Shown: positions 16,258 to 25,149, counted from the stretch's first letter. The stretch: 64,000 nt of DNA from an uncultured Lachnospiraceae bacterium (GCA_937920345.1 CALGVA010000018.1:1-64000); one strand, 5' to 3'. Made by a program: numbers and translations. Notes: generated from the letters alone by a model not told the origin.

Positions 16258-18864
16258 ATGAATATGAATAAAAGATTGTATAAACTGATGAACTGGGCCG
16301 AAATAGAGGGGATCGTATATTCTGAATCTGATAATCCGCATGCGCTTCTCGGTGCCCATGTGACGGGGAGTTCCGTGCTTGTACAGACTTTTCAGCCCGG
16401 GGCCAGGAGTGTTCGTCTGCAGCTTGTAGAAGGTGATAAGAGCTATAAGATGGAAATGGCGGACGAGGAAGGATATTTTGCGGCGCTCCTTCCGGGGAAA
16501 AAGATTCCGGAGTATGAGTATATTGTGGAGGCGCAGGACGGGACGCTTAAGAAGGTAAAGGATGCCTATAACTACCCGCCGCAGATCACGCGGGAGGATA
16601 CCGAGAAATTCAATGCAGGCATCCACTATATGATCTATGAGAAGCTGGGCGCACATCCGATGAAAATTGACGGCACGGAGGGGGTTACATTCGCCGTGTG
16701 GGCGCCGAACGCGCTGCGTGTCAGTGTAGTGGGGGATTTCAATGGATGGGACGGCAGAACACACCAGATGAGAAGACTCTGGGATTCGGGAATCTTTGAA
16801 ATATTTTTACCCGGGGTGAAAGCGGGCGACTGCTATAAGTTTGAGATCAAGGCAAAGGGTGGTCTGACTTTCCTGAAGGCAGATCCGTATGCATTTGGAC
16901 AGCAGCTTCGGCCGGACAGTGCATCCGTTGTAAGAGATCTTGACGGGTTTAAGTGGGAAGACAGCAAATGGATGAAGAAGCGCGTGAAGATGCAGACGGA
17001 AGACCAGCCGATGAATGTATATGAGATTTATCTCGGTTCCTTTGCAAAGCCTGAGGACGGCAGAGATTTCTATAATTATCGGGAACTGGCTCCCAGGGTG
17101 ATCGAATATATACAGAAAATGGGGTATACCCATGTAGAACTGATGCCTGTGATGGAACATCCGCTGGACGCGTCGTGGGGGTATCAGGTGATCGGATATT
17201 ATGCGCCAACTTCCCGTTACGGCACCGCGGAGGACTTTATGTATTTTATGAACGAGATGCATAAGGCGGGGATTGGTGTGATCTTGGACTGGGTACCGGC
17301 ACACTTTCCGAGGGATACTTACGGTCTGTCGGGGTTTGACGGGACCTGCCTGTATGAACATCAGGACCCGAGACAGGGTTCGCATCCGCACTGGGGTACG
17401 CTGATCTATAATTACGGCAGACCCGAAGTGCGTAACTATCTGATCGCGAATGCGCTTTACTGGGTGGAACAGTACCATGCCGACGGCATACGGATCGATG
17501 CCGTGGCATCCATGTTATATCTGGATTACGGTAAGAGCGACGGACAGTGGGTTGCCAATATTTACGGTGGTAATGAGAATCTGGAAGCGGTGGAATTTCT
17601 CAAACACATGAACTCTATCATGAAGAAGCGCAATGAAGGCGTGCTCATGATCGCGGAGGAATCGACGGCATGGCCCAGGATCACAGGGGCGCTGGACGAT
17701 GACGGTCTGGGGTTTGACCTGAAGTGGAATATGGGATTTATGAACGACTATCTGAGCTACATTAAGACCGATCCCTATTTCCGTTCCGGGCGTCATAATG
17801 ATCTGACGTTCAGCATGATTTATGCCTACAGTGAGAAATTTATGCTGGTGTTCTCCCACGATGAAGTGGTGCACGGCAAAGCGACGCTTCTGGGCAAGAT
17901 GCCCGGAGAACGGCCGCAGCAGTTTGCCAATATGAGACTGACATATGCTTATCATATGACACATCCGGGTAAGAAGCTGATCTTTATGGGACAGGATATC
18001 GGTGAGTATGATGAATTTAACGAGGCGAGGGAAGTAGAATGGGATCTGCTGCAGACAGAGGATCATGCCGGATTAAATCGTCTGGTTGCGGACATGAATA
18101 AACTGTACACGACGAAACCGGCGCTGTATGCGAAGGACACTTCATGGGAAGGATTTGAGTGGATCAACTGCATCACTCCCGATGCATGTATGCTTTCTTA
18201 CATCAGAAAGACCGGTAAGCCGGAGGAATCTCTGGTTGTGGTGGCTAATTTTGCCGACGCGAAGCAGGAATTTCGTGTGGGTGTGCCTTATGAAGGCAAA
18301 TATAAGGAAATACTGAACACAGATGCCGCGATTTACGGCGGTAAGGATATCGTGAATAAGAAGGTCTGCAGTACGGTTGAGGAAGAATGGGATGGTAAGC
18401 CCTATGCCATTGAGATGGTGAGCGCGCCTTTGTCTATCAGTATTTTCTCCTATACGCCGTATACGTCGGAGGAGAAAGCAGAGATCGAGAGAGCCCGTGC
18501 GGAACAACTGCGCAGGGCTGAGGAAGAGGAAGAGCGCAGAGTGGCGAAGGAGCTCGCAGACACGATCGCGAAAGAAGCGGCGGAGGCCAGACGGTTAGCC
18601 AAGATTGCGGCAGAGGAAGCAAAAGAACGTGCCAAAGCCGCGGAGGAAATGATCAGGAAGGCGCAGGAAGCGGAAGCCAGACTGCATAAGATAGAAGCGG
18701 AGCAGGAGCGCAGACAGGCGGCGGACAAGAAGACGTCAGACCAGAAAACAGTGACCAGGAAAACGGAAACGAAGAAAGCGGAAGCTAAGAAGCCGGAAGT
18801 TAAGAAGTCAGCGGGGCGTCCCAAGAGGACAGGGGGAAAGCCCGCGGACAGTAAGCAGAAATAA
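16258..18864 (+). CDS. glgB: 1,4-alpha-glucan branching enzyme with long charged C-terminal tail
   Basis: Glycogen branching enzyme: cuts an alpha-1,4 chain and rejoins it by an alpha-1,6 bond. Residues 1-110 form an N-terminal beta-sandwich, 140-235 a carbohydrate-binding module 48 (VVGDFNGWDG), and 250-620 the GH13 barrel with nucleophile D414 (GIRIDAV), acid E467 (IAEES) and D535 (SHDEVVHGK); a beta domain ends at about 735. The branching enzyme would normally stop there. Residues 737-868 instead form a tail of Ala/Glu/Arg/Lys heptad-like coiled coil followed by a Lys-rich, low-complexity end with GRPKRTGGKP (853-862), similar to an AT-hook. The ribosome binding site is weak (GGAA). mscS follows after 15 bases. 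Other glg genes are absent. Confidence 0.94.
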   Translation: MNMNKRLYKLMNWAEIEGIVYSESDNPHALLGAHVTGSSVLVQTFQPGARSVRLQLVEGDKSYKMEMADEEGYFAALLPGKKIPEYEYIVEAQDGTLKKVKDAYNYPPQITREDTEKFNAGIHYMIYEKLGAHPMKIDGTEGVTFAVWAPNALRVSVVGDFNGWDGRTHQMRRLWDSGIFEIFLPGVKAGDCYKFEIKAKGGLTFLKADPYAFGQQLRPDSASVVRDLDGFKWEDSKWMKKRVKMQTEDQPMNVYEIYLGSFAKPEDGRDFYNYRELAPRVIEYIQKMGYTHVELMPVMEHPLDASWGYQVIGYYAPTSRYGTAEDFMYFMNEMHKAGIGVILDWVPAHFPRDTYGLSGFDGTCLYEHQDPRQGSHPHWGTLIYNYGRPEVRNYLIANALYWVEQYHADGIRIDAVASMLYLDYGKSDGQWVANIYGGNENLEAVEFLKHMNSIMKKRNEGVLMIAEESTAWPRITGALDDDGLGFDLKWNMGFMNDYLSYIKTDPYFRSGRHNDLTFSMIYAYSEKFMLVFSHDEVVHGKATLLGKMPGERPQQFANMRLTYAYHMTHPGKKLIFMGQDIGEYDEFNEAREVEWDLLQTEDHAGLNRLVADMNKLYTTKPALYAKDTSWEGFEWINCITPDACMLSYIRKTGKPEESLVVVANFADAKQEFRVGVPYEGKYKEILNTDAAIYGGKDIVNKKVCSTVEEEWDGKPYAIEMVSAPLSISIFSYTPYTSEEKAEIERARAEQLRRAEEEEERRVAKELADTIAKEAAEARRLAKIAAEEAKERAKAAEEMIRKAQEAEARLHKIEAEQERRQAADKKTSDQKTVTRKTETKKAEAKKPEVKKSAGRPKRTGGKPADSKQK

Positions 18865-18879
18865 GAGGCAAAAAGTATT

Positions 18880-19776
18880 ATGGGCAATCAAGTGGCAGAA
18901 TTAGGACAGATTACACCGGATGAGATTGATGTCGGACTGATACAGACATATCTGCAGCAGCTTCCGGATAAAGCGCTGCGGTTCGGGATGCGTGTGGTTA
19001 TGGCGCTGGTTTTCTTCCTGATCGGCATGCAGATCATTAAGCTGGTCCGCAGGATTGTTCGACGATCTTTAAAGAAGGGCAATGCAGATACAGGAGTCAT
19101 GCAGTTTCTGGATTCTTTTATCAAGGCGGCGATGTACATTGTGCTGATTTTTATGATCGCATCGGGCTTCGGCCTGGATGCCGCCAGCGTGGTTGCACTC
19201 CTGGGATCTGCGGGAGTGGCGATCGGTCTTGCGGTACAGGGAAGTCTGGCTAATTTTGCGGGCGGCGTCCTGATTTTATTACTGAAGCCTTTTCGGGTTG
19301 ATGATTATATCAGGGTGGATAGTGAAGGGCATGAGGGAACGGTCAGGGAGATTCAGTTATTCTATACGAAACTGGCAACGCCGGACAATCATGTGGTTAT
19401 TATTCCTAACGGTACATTGGCAAATACCAGCATACTGAACACCAGTATGCTGGGAGAGCGGCGTCTGGATATTCTGGTGGGAGTCTCTTATGATGCCGAT
19501 ATCCGCAGGGCGAGAGAAGTAATCCTGCAGGTGCTGGAAGCTGACGCGGCGGTGCTGAAAGAGAAGGAACGGAGGGTGTTTGTGCAGGAACTTGGCGACA
19601 GCAGTGTGAACCTGGATGTGCGCTGTTTTGCACGAAATGAGGACTACTGGGAATGCAGGTGGCGTATCACGGAACAGATTAAATATGCGTTGGATGAGGC
19701 AGGCATTACGATTCCGTATCCACAGATGGATGTACATGTCACGGGTCTGAAAAGTAACGCTGATTGCAAATTATGA
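18880..19776 (+). CDS. mscS: small-conductance mechanosensitive channel (MscS family)
   Basis: Membrane channel that opens under tension to release solutes during osmotic downshock. The 298-residue length and topology fit MscS: three membrane helices in the first 130 residues, the third being the Gly/Ala-rich pore helix (VVALLGSAGVAIGLAVQGSLANFAGGVLILLLKPF spans about 108-142), then the beta domain starting VDDYIRV and containing IIPNGTLAN, and a C-terminal alpha/beta cage domain. It starts 15 bases after glgB and may share its transcript. Assignment is firm at family level; I cannot say which MscS subtype. Confidence 0.94.
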   Translation: MGNQVAELGQITPDEIDVGLIQTYLQQLPDKALRFGMRVVMALVFFLIGMQIIKLVRRIVRRSLKKGNADTGVMQFLDSFIKAAMYIVLIFMIASGFGLDAASVVALLGSAGVAIGLAVQGSLANFAGGVLILLLKPFRVDDYIRVDSEGHEGTVREIQLFYTKLATPDNHVVIIPNGTLANTSILNTSMLGERRLDILVGVSYDADIRRAREVILQVLEADAAVLKEKERRVFVQELGDSSVNLDVRCFARNEDYWECRWRITEQIKYALDEAGITIPYPQMDVHVTGLKSNADCKL

Positions 19777-19805
19777 GAGAATTATGAGAGTATTTTATTT
19801 TTTAC

Positions 19806-19834
19806 TTGCAAAATTGTCCATAAGCAAGTATAAT
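19806..19834 (+). promoter_or_regulatory. promoter of the tRNA-Thr gene
   Basis: TTGCAA (19806-19811), 17 bases, TATAAT (19829-19834), 20 bases before the tRNA. Confidence 0.8.
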
Positions 19835-19854
19835 AATTTTTGTTGCAGAGATAT

Positions 19855-19927
19855 GCTGGAATAGCGCAGTCGGTAGCGCAACTGATTCGTAATCAGTAGG
19901 TCGAGGGTTCGAGTCCCTTTTCCAGCT
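19855..19927 (+). tRNA. tRNA-Thr, anticodon CGT
   Basis: 73 bases without encoded CCA. Acceptor stem GCTGGAA pairs with TTCCAGC, D arm GCGC...GCGC, anticodon stem ACTGA/TCAGT with loop TTCGTAA (anticodon CGT, reading ACG threonine codons), and T arm AGGG TTCGAGT CCCT. Discriminator base is T. It has its own promoter and a hairpin follows at 19943-19963. Confidence 0.95.
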
Positions 19928-19940
19928 TGCAGAATCGAGT

Positions 19941-19970
19941 AGGAGGCGGTCATTGACTGCCTCTTATTTG
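19941..19970 (+). terminator. terminator after tRNA-Thr
   Basis: GAGGCGGTC (19943-19951) and GACTGCCTC (19955-19963) form a stem with a 3-base loop and one mismatch-like G-T, followed by TTATTTG. Confidence 0.65.
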
Positions 19971-20057
19971 ATGCACCGGTCCGTATACGGATGAAAAGTA
20001 TATTTAGTAAAGCCATAACAGGGCAGAATACAGATTGTGATCGGGAGAGTTGTGTTT

Positions 20058-20417
20058 ATGAAATTGATCTGTCTGGCAGGCGAAGGGAAGGCGCAGGAGA
20101 CAATAAAGAGAGAATATAAGGGGGCGGAGCGTTTCGGGGAAGTGCGTCTTGGAGAATCCGTTCTGTTCTATCGCTATTTTATCAGAATCAAATATGTACC
20201 TTACGGAGAGATTGCGGGAGCGTATCTGCGGCAGGAGAGCGGTGAGAGCGGGGAGTTTCTGCTGGTGGAAAATTATCTGATGCTGGAGACGAAGGAAGGC
20301 GCTGTGCATAAGCTGCGGATGGAGCGGGAAGCATATGCAAGAGAAGTGCTTTCTGTTTTGCGGGAAAGGTATCAGTTTATGAAAATTGGATATTACCGAC
20401 CGGGTCAGTCAAAATAA
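20058..20417 (+). CDS. hypothetical protein, 119 residues
   Basis: I do not recognise this protein. It is soluble, rich in beta-strand-like segments (GEVRLGESVLFYRYFIRIKYVPY, FLLVENYLMLETKEGAV) and ends in a helix (REAYAREVLSVLRERY); the pattern is reminiscent of small PH-like folds found in Lachnospiraceae genomes, but that is only an impression. GGGAGAG eight bases before ATG 20058 sets the start; an in-frame GTG at 20037 has no site. It lies alone between tRNA-Thr and the nrdD promoter region, so its neighbours suggest no role. Confidence 0.72.
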   Translation: MKLICLAGEGKAQETIKREYKGAERFGEVRLGESVLFYRYFIRIKYVPYGEIAGAYLRQESGESGEFLLVENYLMLETKEGAVHKLRMEREAYAREVLSVLRERYQFMKIGYYRPGQSK

Positions 20418-20464
20418 TACTACAACTTATATGTATAAAATATAAAAATAAAATATACAATACC

Positions 20465-20492
20465 TTGACAGCAAATTTTTCGGTGATACAAT
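20465..20492 (+). promoter_or_regulatory. promoter of nrdD-nrdG
   Basis: TTGACA (20465-20470), 16 bases, TACAAT (20487-20492). The -10 lies inside a NrdR-box-like palindrome. The 162-base gap before nrdD is otherwise AT-rich and non-coding. Confidence 0.72.
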
Positions 20493-20532
20493 ATATGGTA
20501 TACGCGATTGAGATATATCATATATTATGTAT
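20486..20532 (+). promoter_or_regulatory. probable pair of NrdR boxes
   Basis: ATACAATATATGGTAT (20486-20501) matches the NrdR-box consensus ACACWATATATWGTGT well. A poorer match, ATCATATATTATGTAT (20517-20532), follows with a centre-to-centre distance of 31 bases, the usual three helical turns between paired boxes. The first box covers the -10, which fits repression by NrdR when dATP is plentiful. Confidence 0.6.
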
Positions 20533-20579
20533 GTGTTACAGAAGGTATCAGTGAGAAGAGATTGGGTGGGTATTGCAGT

Positions 20580-22742
20580 ATGAAAATTATTAAGAGAAGC
20601 GGCGCGGAAGTAACCTTTGACTTGAGGAAAATCGTGGCGGCAATCTGTAAGGCGAATAACAGCGTTAAAGAGGAAGAAAAGTTATCTGATGAAGAGATTG
20701 ACGAGATTGCAGAGGTAGTAGCGCGAAACTGTGAAGAGATGAAGCGTTCTCCGAGTGTGGAAGAGATTCAGGATATGGTGGAGAACCAGCTCATGAAATA
20801 CCGTGCATACACCATGGCCAGAAATTATATTACTTATCGGTATAAGAGGGCGCTGATCAGAAAGTCCAATTCTACGGACGAACAGATCTTAAGTCTGCTG
20901 GAATGTAATAACGAAGAAGCAAAACAGGAAAATTCCAATAAGAATCCTACGGTCAACAGCGTGCAGCGTGATTATATGGCGGGTGAGGTCAGCAAGGATA
21001 TTACAAAGCGCTTCCTGCTGCCGCCGGATATTGTGGATGCGCACGAACAGGGAATCCTGCATTTCCATGATGCGGATTATTTTGCACAGCATATGCATAA
21101 CTGCTGCCTGGTTAATCTGGAAGATATGCTGCAGAACGGTACGGTGGTCAGTGAGACGATGATTGACACGCCCAAGAGTTTTGCTACGGCATGTAATGTC
21201 GCTACACAGAGTATCGCACAGATTGCGAGCTGTCAGTATGGCGGACAGAGTATTTCCCTTTCCCATCTGGCGCCATTCGTACAGGTGAGCCGTGAGAAGT
21301 TCCGCAGAGAGATCAGGAGGGAACTTGCAGAAAGCGGTCTGGAAGCGGACGATGAGCAGGTCAACCGGATCGCGGAGAGCCGTGTGAGGGATGAGATCAA
21401 GCGTGGAGTTCAGATTATTCAGTATCAGGTCATCACCCTGATGACGACGAACGGACAGGCACCGTTTATCACGGTGTTTATGTATATCGACGAGGTGCCC
21501 GAAGGGCAGCTTCGGGATGATCTGGTTATGATCATCGAGGAAATGCTGCACCAGCGCATTAAGGGCGTTAAAAATGAAAAGGGCGTCTATATTACGCCGG
21601 CATTTCCGAAACTGATTTATGTACTGGAAGAGGATAATATTCACGAGGACAGCAAGTACTGGTATCTGACCAGGCTGGCGGCGGAGTGTACGGCAAAGCG
21701 TATGGTGCCGGATTATATATCCGAGAAAATCATGAAAAAACTGAAAGACGGCAATTGTTATACCTGCATGGGCTGCCGTTCGTTCCTTACGGTATATCAC
21801 GACGAGGAGGATAAGCCGAAATTCTACGGCAGATTCAATCAGGGTGTTGTAACCCTGAATCTGGTGGATGTGGCATGTTCTTCCGGTAGGGATATGAAGA
21901 AATTCTGGGAGATCATGGACGAACGTCTGGATATGTGCAGACGGGCGCTTATGTGTCGTCATAACAGACTGAAGGGTACGCCTTCCGACGTGGCGCCGAT
22001 TCTGTGGCAGAACGGTGCGCTGGCGAGGCTTAAGAAGGGTGAAAAGATCGACAAACTGCTCTACGGCGGCTATTCGACCATATCTCTCGGGTATGCCGGG
22101 TTATGCGAGTGTACCAGATATATGACCGGTAAGAGCCATACGGACCCGGCGGGAACGCCTTTTGCACTGAAAGTCATGCAGTATCTGAACAATGCCTGCA
22201 AGGAATGGCGGGAAGAGACGAACATAGATTTCAGCTTATACGGTACGCCGCTGGAATCCACAACTTACAAATTCTCCAAATGTCTGCAGAAGCGTTTCGG
22301 CGTGATCGAGGGCGTGACGGATAAGAATTACATCACCAACAGCTATCACGTACATGTGACGGAACCGATCAATGCGTTTGATAAGCTGAAATTTGAAGCG
22401 CAGTTTCAGGAATTGTCGCCGGGCGGTGCAATCAGCTATGTGGAAGTGCCGAATATGGAAAATAATCTGGATGCAGTGCTCTCTGTTATGCAGTACATCT
22501 ATGAGAATATTATGTACGCGGAGCTAAATACGAAGAGCGATTATTGTCAGGCATGCGATTACCATGGTGAAATAGAGATTGTAGCGGACACGGACGGTAA
22601 ACTGGTCTGGCGATGTCCGAACTGCGGTAACACAGATCAGGATAAGATGAATGTTGCGAGACGTACGTGCGGATATATCGGTACACAGTTCTGGAACCAG
22701 GGACGTACGCAGGAGATCAAGGAGAGGGTGCTGCACCTCTGA
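20580..22742 (+). CDS. nrdD: anaerobic ribonucleoside-triphosphate reductase
   Basis: Oxygen-sensitive class III enzyme that makes deoxyribonucleoside triphosphates using a glycyl radical. The 720-residue protein has an N-terminal ATP-cone (about 1-95, KIIKRSGAEVTFD), the catalytic barrel, a four-cysteine zinc site near the end (CQAC...CPNC), and the radical motif RRTCGYIG with G698 as the expected radical residue. I start it at ATG 20580, where the ATP-cone begins; the frame is open to 20508, but those 24 codons overlap the second NrdR-like box. The activase nrdG follows after 46 bases. The presence of class III as the only reductase here fits a strict anaerobe. Confidence 0.97.
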   Translation: MKIIKRSGAEVTFDLRKIVAAICKANNSVKEEEKLSDEEIDEIAEVVARNCEEMKRSPSVEEIQDMVENQLMKYRAYTMARNYITYRYKRALIRKSNSTDEQILSLLECNNEEAKQENSNKNPTVNSVQRDYMAGEVSKDITKRFLLPPDIVDAHEQGILHFHDADYFAQHMHNCCLVNLEDMLQNGTVVSETMIDTPKSFATACNVATQSIAQIASCQYGGQSISLSHLAPFVQVSREKFRREIRRELAESGLEADDEQVNRIAESRVRDEIKRGVQIIQYQVITLMTTNGQAPFITVFMYIDEVPEGQLRDDLVMIIEEMLHQRIKGVKNEKGVYITPAFPKLIYVLEEDNIHEDSKYWYLTRLAAECTAKRMVPDYISEKIMKKLKDGNCYTCMGCRSFLTVYHDEEDKPKFYGRFNQGVVTLNLVDVACSSGRDMKKFWEIMDERLDMCRRALMCRHNRLKGTPSDVAPILWQNGALARLKKGEKIDKLLYGGYSTISLGYAGLCECTRYMTGKSHTDPAGTPFALKVMQYLNNACKEWREETNIDFSLYGTPLESTTYKFSKCLQKRFGVIEGVTDKNYITNSYHVHVTEPINAFDKLKFEAQFQELSPGGAISYVEVPNMENNLDAVLSVMQYIYENIMYAELNTKSDYCQACDYHGEIEIVADTDGKLVWRCPNCGNTDQDKMNVARRTCGYIGTQFWNQGRTQEIKERVLHL

Positions 22743-22788
22743 TCAGCTTACAGCCGCTTTATATACCTGAAGTGCGTAGGGGATATTT

Positions 22789-23310
22789 ATGTATTATTCG
22801 GAGATTAAAAACTGTGATATTGCCAACGGACCGGGCGTGCGTGTGACGCTCTTTGTAAGCGGATGTACGCACCACTGCGTGGGCTGTTTTAACGAGATGA
22901 CATGGGATTTTCATTACGGACAGCTCTTTGACGGGGCGGCCGAAGAGCAGATCCTTGCGTATCTGGCGCCGGCTTATATTGCCGGACTGACGCTGCTTGG
23001 AGGAGAACCGCTCGAGTATGCGAACTGGCGGGAACTCCTGCCTTTTATCAGAACGGTGAAGGAGAGATATCCCGGGAAGAACATCTGGTGTTACACGGGA
23101 TACCGTTTAGAGGAAGACCTCCTGGAGAAATTCTGCGTACAGTGGCCGGATATGAACGAGTTCCTGTCATACATTGATGTGCTTGTTGACGGGGAGTTTA
23201 TTCTGGAAAGAAAAGATATCAGTCTCAGATTCCGGGGGTCGGACAATCAGCGAATCATTCTGTTACAGGAGTCTCTCAGGAAAGGTGAGACTGTACTGTG
23301 GACAGGGTGA
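22789..23310 (+). CDS. nrdG: anaerobic ribonucleotide reductase activating protein
   Basis: Radical SAM activase that installs the glycyl radical in NrdD. The 173-residue protein has the iron-sulfur cysteines C26, C30 and C33 in SGCTHHCVGC, followed by the SAM-binding GGEPLE. Length and the C-x3-C-x2-C pattern are typical of NrdG. It begins 46 bases after nrdD and ends before a strong terminator, so the two form a two-gene operon. Confidence 0.96.
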   Translation: MYYSEIKNCDIANGPGVRVTLFVSGCTHHCVGCFNEMTWDFHYGQLFDGAAEEQILAYLAPAYIAGLTLLGGEPLEYANWRELLPFIRTVKERYPGKNIWCYTGYRLEEDLLEKFCVQWPDMNEFLSYIDVLVDGEFILERKDISLRFRGSDNQRIILLQESLRKGETVLWTG

Positions 23311-23377
23311 AGTCCTGAACGCTGCGGAATGTCCGGACGGCTGAGAACAGAATATATAATACAGGATATATAATTAA

Positions 23378-23411
23378 GAAGAGCAGAACGGGATATGTCT
23401 GCTCTTCTTTT
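23378..23411. terminator. terminator between nrdG and the reverse-strand ABC genes
   Basis: Ten-base perfect stem GAAGAGCAGA (23378-23387) / TCTGCTCTTC (23398-23407), then TTTT. The reverse strand lacks a comparable T run, so it mainly serves nrdG. Confidence 0.88.
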
Positions 23412-23444
23412 ATGATCATGACCGGATATTTCGTAATGGATCTG

Positions 23445-24266
23445 CTAGTATTTCTTCTTATAATGATGTTCCAGGCTCTGAATCAGCTTATAGAACAGCA
23501 TAGCGATTGCGCAGAGAATGATAATCGAGGTGATGACCATATTAAGCTGAAACACCTGAGAACCATAGATGATCAGATAGCCCAGACCGCGTCTTGCGGC
23601 GAGAAACTCGCCGATGATCACACCCACGAGGGATAGTCCGATGTTGACCTTCATGTTGCTTAAGATCAACGGAACAGAGGATGGAAGAATTACCTTGAAA
23701 AGTGCATTTCGTCTTGTACCGCCCAGTGTATAGATGAGTTTCAGCATTTCCGGGTCAGCCTGCCTGAATCCGGTATAGAGACTGATAACGGAACCAAACA
23801 CGGCGACGGATATACCGGCGACGATGATTGTGTTTGTTCCGGTGCCCAGCCAGACGATCAGCAGCGGCGCCAGAGCCGATTTCGGCAGGGAGTTCAGAAC
23901 GACCAGATATGGTTCCAGAACTTCGGCAAGACTGTTTACATACCACAGCAGTGTTGCGGCAAGCAGACTGAGCAGCGTGACTAACAGGAAGCTGACGATT
24001 GTTTCCAGTAACGTGATTCCTGTATGGGTGAAAAATGACTGATCCAGAAACATCTGATACAGATACTTTACGATACCGCTCGGGCTGCTAAAGAAGAAAA
24101 CATCGATCCATCCGCGGACTGCGGCCAGTTCCCACAGACCCAAAAAGACGGCGATCAGCAGAAATCTTGCAATTCCTACGCGGTGATGGTGACGCCTGTG
24201 CGCTTTCAGAAACTGGTACTGATTGGCAGATACACTGTCAGGACGAATGGAAAGCAGACTGCTCAT
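23445..24266 (-). CDS. ABC transporter permease, SsuC/TauC/ThiX type
   Basis: 273-residue inner-membrane component with about six helices and the permease-ATPase coupling loop near EFLAARRGLGYLI. The family imports alkanesulfonates, taurine, nitrate-like ions or thiamine precursors; the substrate cannot be read. The start overlaps the end of the ATPase gene by 29 bases, which indicates translational coupling. No substrate-binding protein gene is adjacent, which is unusual for an importer of this type. Confidence 0.88.
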   Translation of the reverse strand: MSSLLSIRPDSVSANQYQFLKAHRRHHHRVGIARFLLIAVFLGLWELAAVRGWIDVFFFSSPSGIVKYLYQMFLDQSFFTHTGITLLETIVSFLLVTLLSLLAATLLWYVNSLAEVLEPYLVVLNSLPKSALAPLLIVWLGTGTNTIIVAGISVAVFGSVISLYTGFRQADPEMLKLIYTLGGTRRNALFKVILPSSVPLILSNMKVNIGLSLVGVIIGEFLAARRGLGYLIIYGSQVFQLNMVITSIIILCAIAMLFYKLIQSLEHHYKKKY

Positions 24267-25035
24267 TTGTCAACACCTCCCACAAATGATTGAAATAGAG
24301 TTGATATTCCTGCGTATTTCTGACGGCCATGGGATCGTGTCTGTCGATGTCAAAGCTGATTGGCATCTCGCATTTCATGAAAGCCGGTCTCTTAGACAGG
24401 ACGAGGACACGGTCAGCCAGCGTGATCGCTTCGGGCAGATCGTGCGTGATGAGAACTGCCGTTTTATTTGTCTGCCGGATAATCTGAGCGATGTCTGCGG
24501 AGACGTTTAATCTTGTCTGGGAGTCCAGTGCGCTGAAAGGCTCATCCAGCAGAAGCAGATCCGGATGGATGGCCATGGTACGGATCAGGGCGGCGCGCTG
24601 GCGCATACCGCCGGACAGTTCGGAAGGCTTCTTGTCTTTGAAAGCATAGAGTTCATAGTCCTTCAGCAGTTTCAGGACATAGTCACGGTTTTCAGGCGTC
24701 AGTGTATGATTTAATTCCAGACCGAGGATAACATTCTGATAGATTGTGCGCCATTCAAACAAATGGTCGCGCTGTAACATGTAGCCGATCTTTACGGCGT
24801 CGTCCGCGCTGCAGTCAGCAGCACTCTTGCCCCTGTAATATATGCTGCCTTCTTCAGGCGTAAGCAGTCCGGCGATGATGGACAGAAGTGTGGATTTGCC
24901 GCAGCCGCTGGGACCTACGATGGCCAGAAATTCCCCCTGTGACACCTCAAAAGAAATATCTGAGAGAGCAGGCGTTTCCCCGTTCAGATTATGATATGAA
25001 TAGGAGATATCCTGCAGTGATAATATTGGATGCAT
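24238..25035 (-). CDS. ABC transporter ATP-binding protein, SsuB/TauB type
   Basis: 265-residue ATPase that powers the adjacent permease. Walker A GPSGCGKST, Q-loop, signature LSGGMRQRAALIR, Walker B LLLLDEPFSALD and the switch His in LITHDLPEA are all present. Start is ATG at 25035, where AAGGAG lies ten bases upstream; the frame extends to 25152 but that part is a poor N-terminus. The gene is first in the two-gene reverse operon and is divergent from argH. LSGGMRQR and length match nitrate/sulfonate/taurine importers. Confidence 0.9.
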   Translation of the reverse strand: MHPILSLQDISYSYHNLNGETPALSDISFEVSQGEFLAIVGPSGCGKSTLLSIIAGLLTPEEGSIYYRGKSAADCSADDAVKIGYMLQRDHLFEWRTIYQNVILGLELNHTLTPENRDYVLKLLKDYELYAFKDKKPSELSGGMRQRAALIRTMAIHPDLLLLDEPFSALDSQTRLNVSADIAQIIRQTNKTAVLITHDLPEAITLADRVLVLSKRPAFMKCEMPISFDIDRHDPMAVRNTQEYQLYFNHLWEVLTNEQSAFHSS

Positions 25036-25093
25036 CGAACAACAACTCCTTATCGTTATACGATATTCTATGAATGATAAGGAAATATGTGTT

Positions 25094-25128
25094 TTTTGAT
25101 TGAAAATAAAAGTATTTTGATTGAAATA
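25094..25128. promoter_or_regulatory. repeat overlapping the argH promoter, possible ArgR-type operator
   Basis: TTTTGATTGAAAATA (25094-25108) is repeated as TTTTGATTGAAATA (25115-25128), 21 bases apart, two helical turns. Between them TGAAAATA and TATTTTGA (25101-25120) form a near-palindrome resembling an arginine-repressor box. It sits in the 148-base divergent region between argH and the ABC operon, so it could influence both. Confidence 0.38.
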
Positions 25129-25149
25129 GGAAAATTTTTGTGGTATCAT
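25121..25149 (+). promoter_or_regulatory. probable promoter of argH-asd
   Basis: TTGAAA (25121-25126), 17 bases, TATCAT (25144-25149), giving a leader of about 28 bases before argH. Confidence 0.6.

Noticed and set aside
19795..20016. Reverse-strand open frame over tRNA-Thr encoding a GTRTLDLLITNQL-type peptide
   Set aside because: It is the antisense of the tRNA gene, a common false gene; it has no ribosome binding site.
20889..21962. Long reverse frame (357 residues) over nrdD
   Set aside because: Shadow of a highly conserved gene; composition and lack of a ribosome binding site argue against it.
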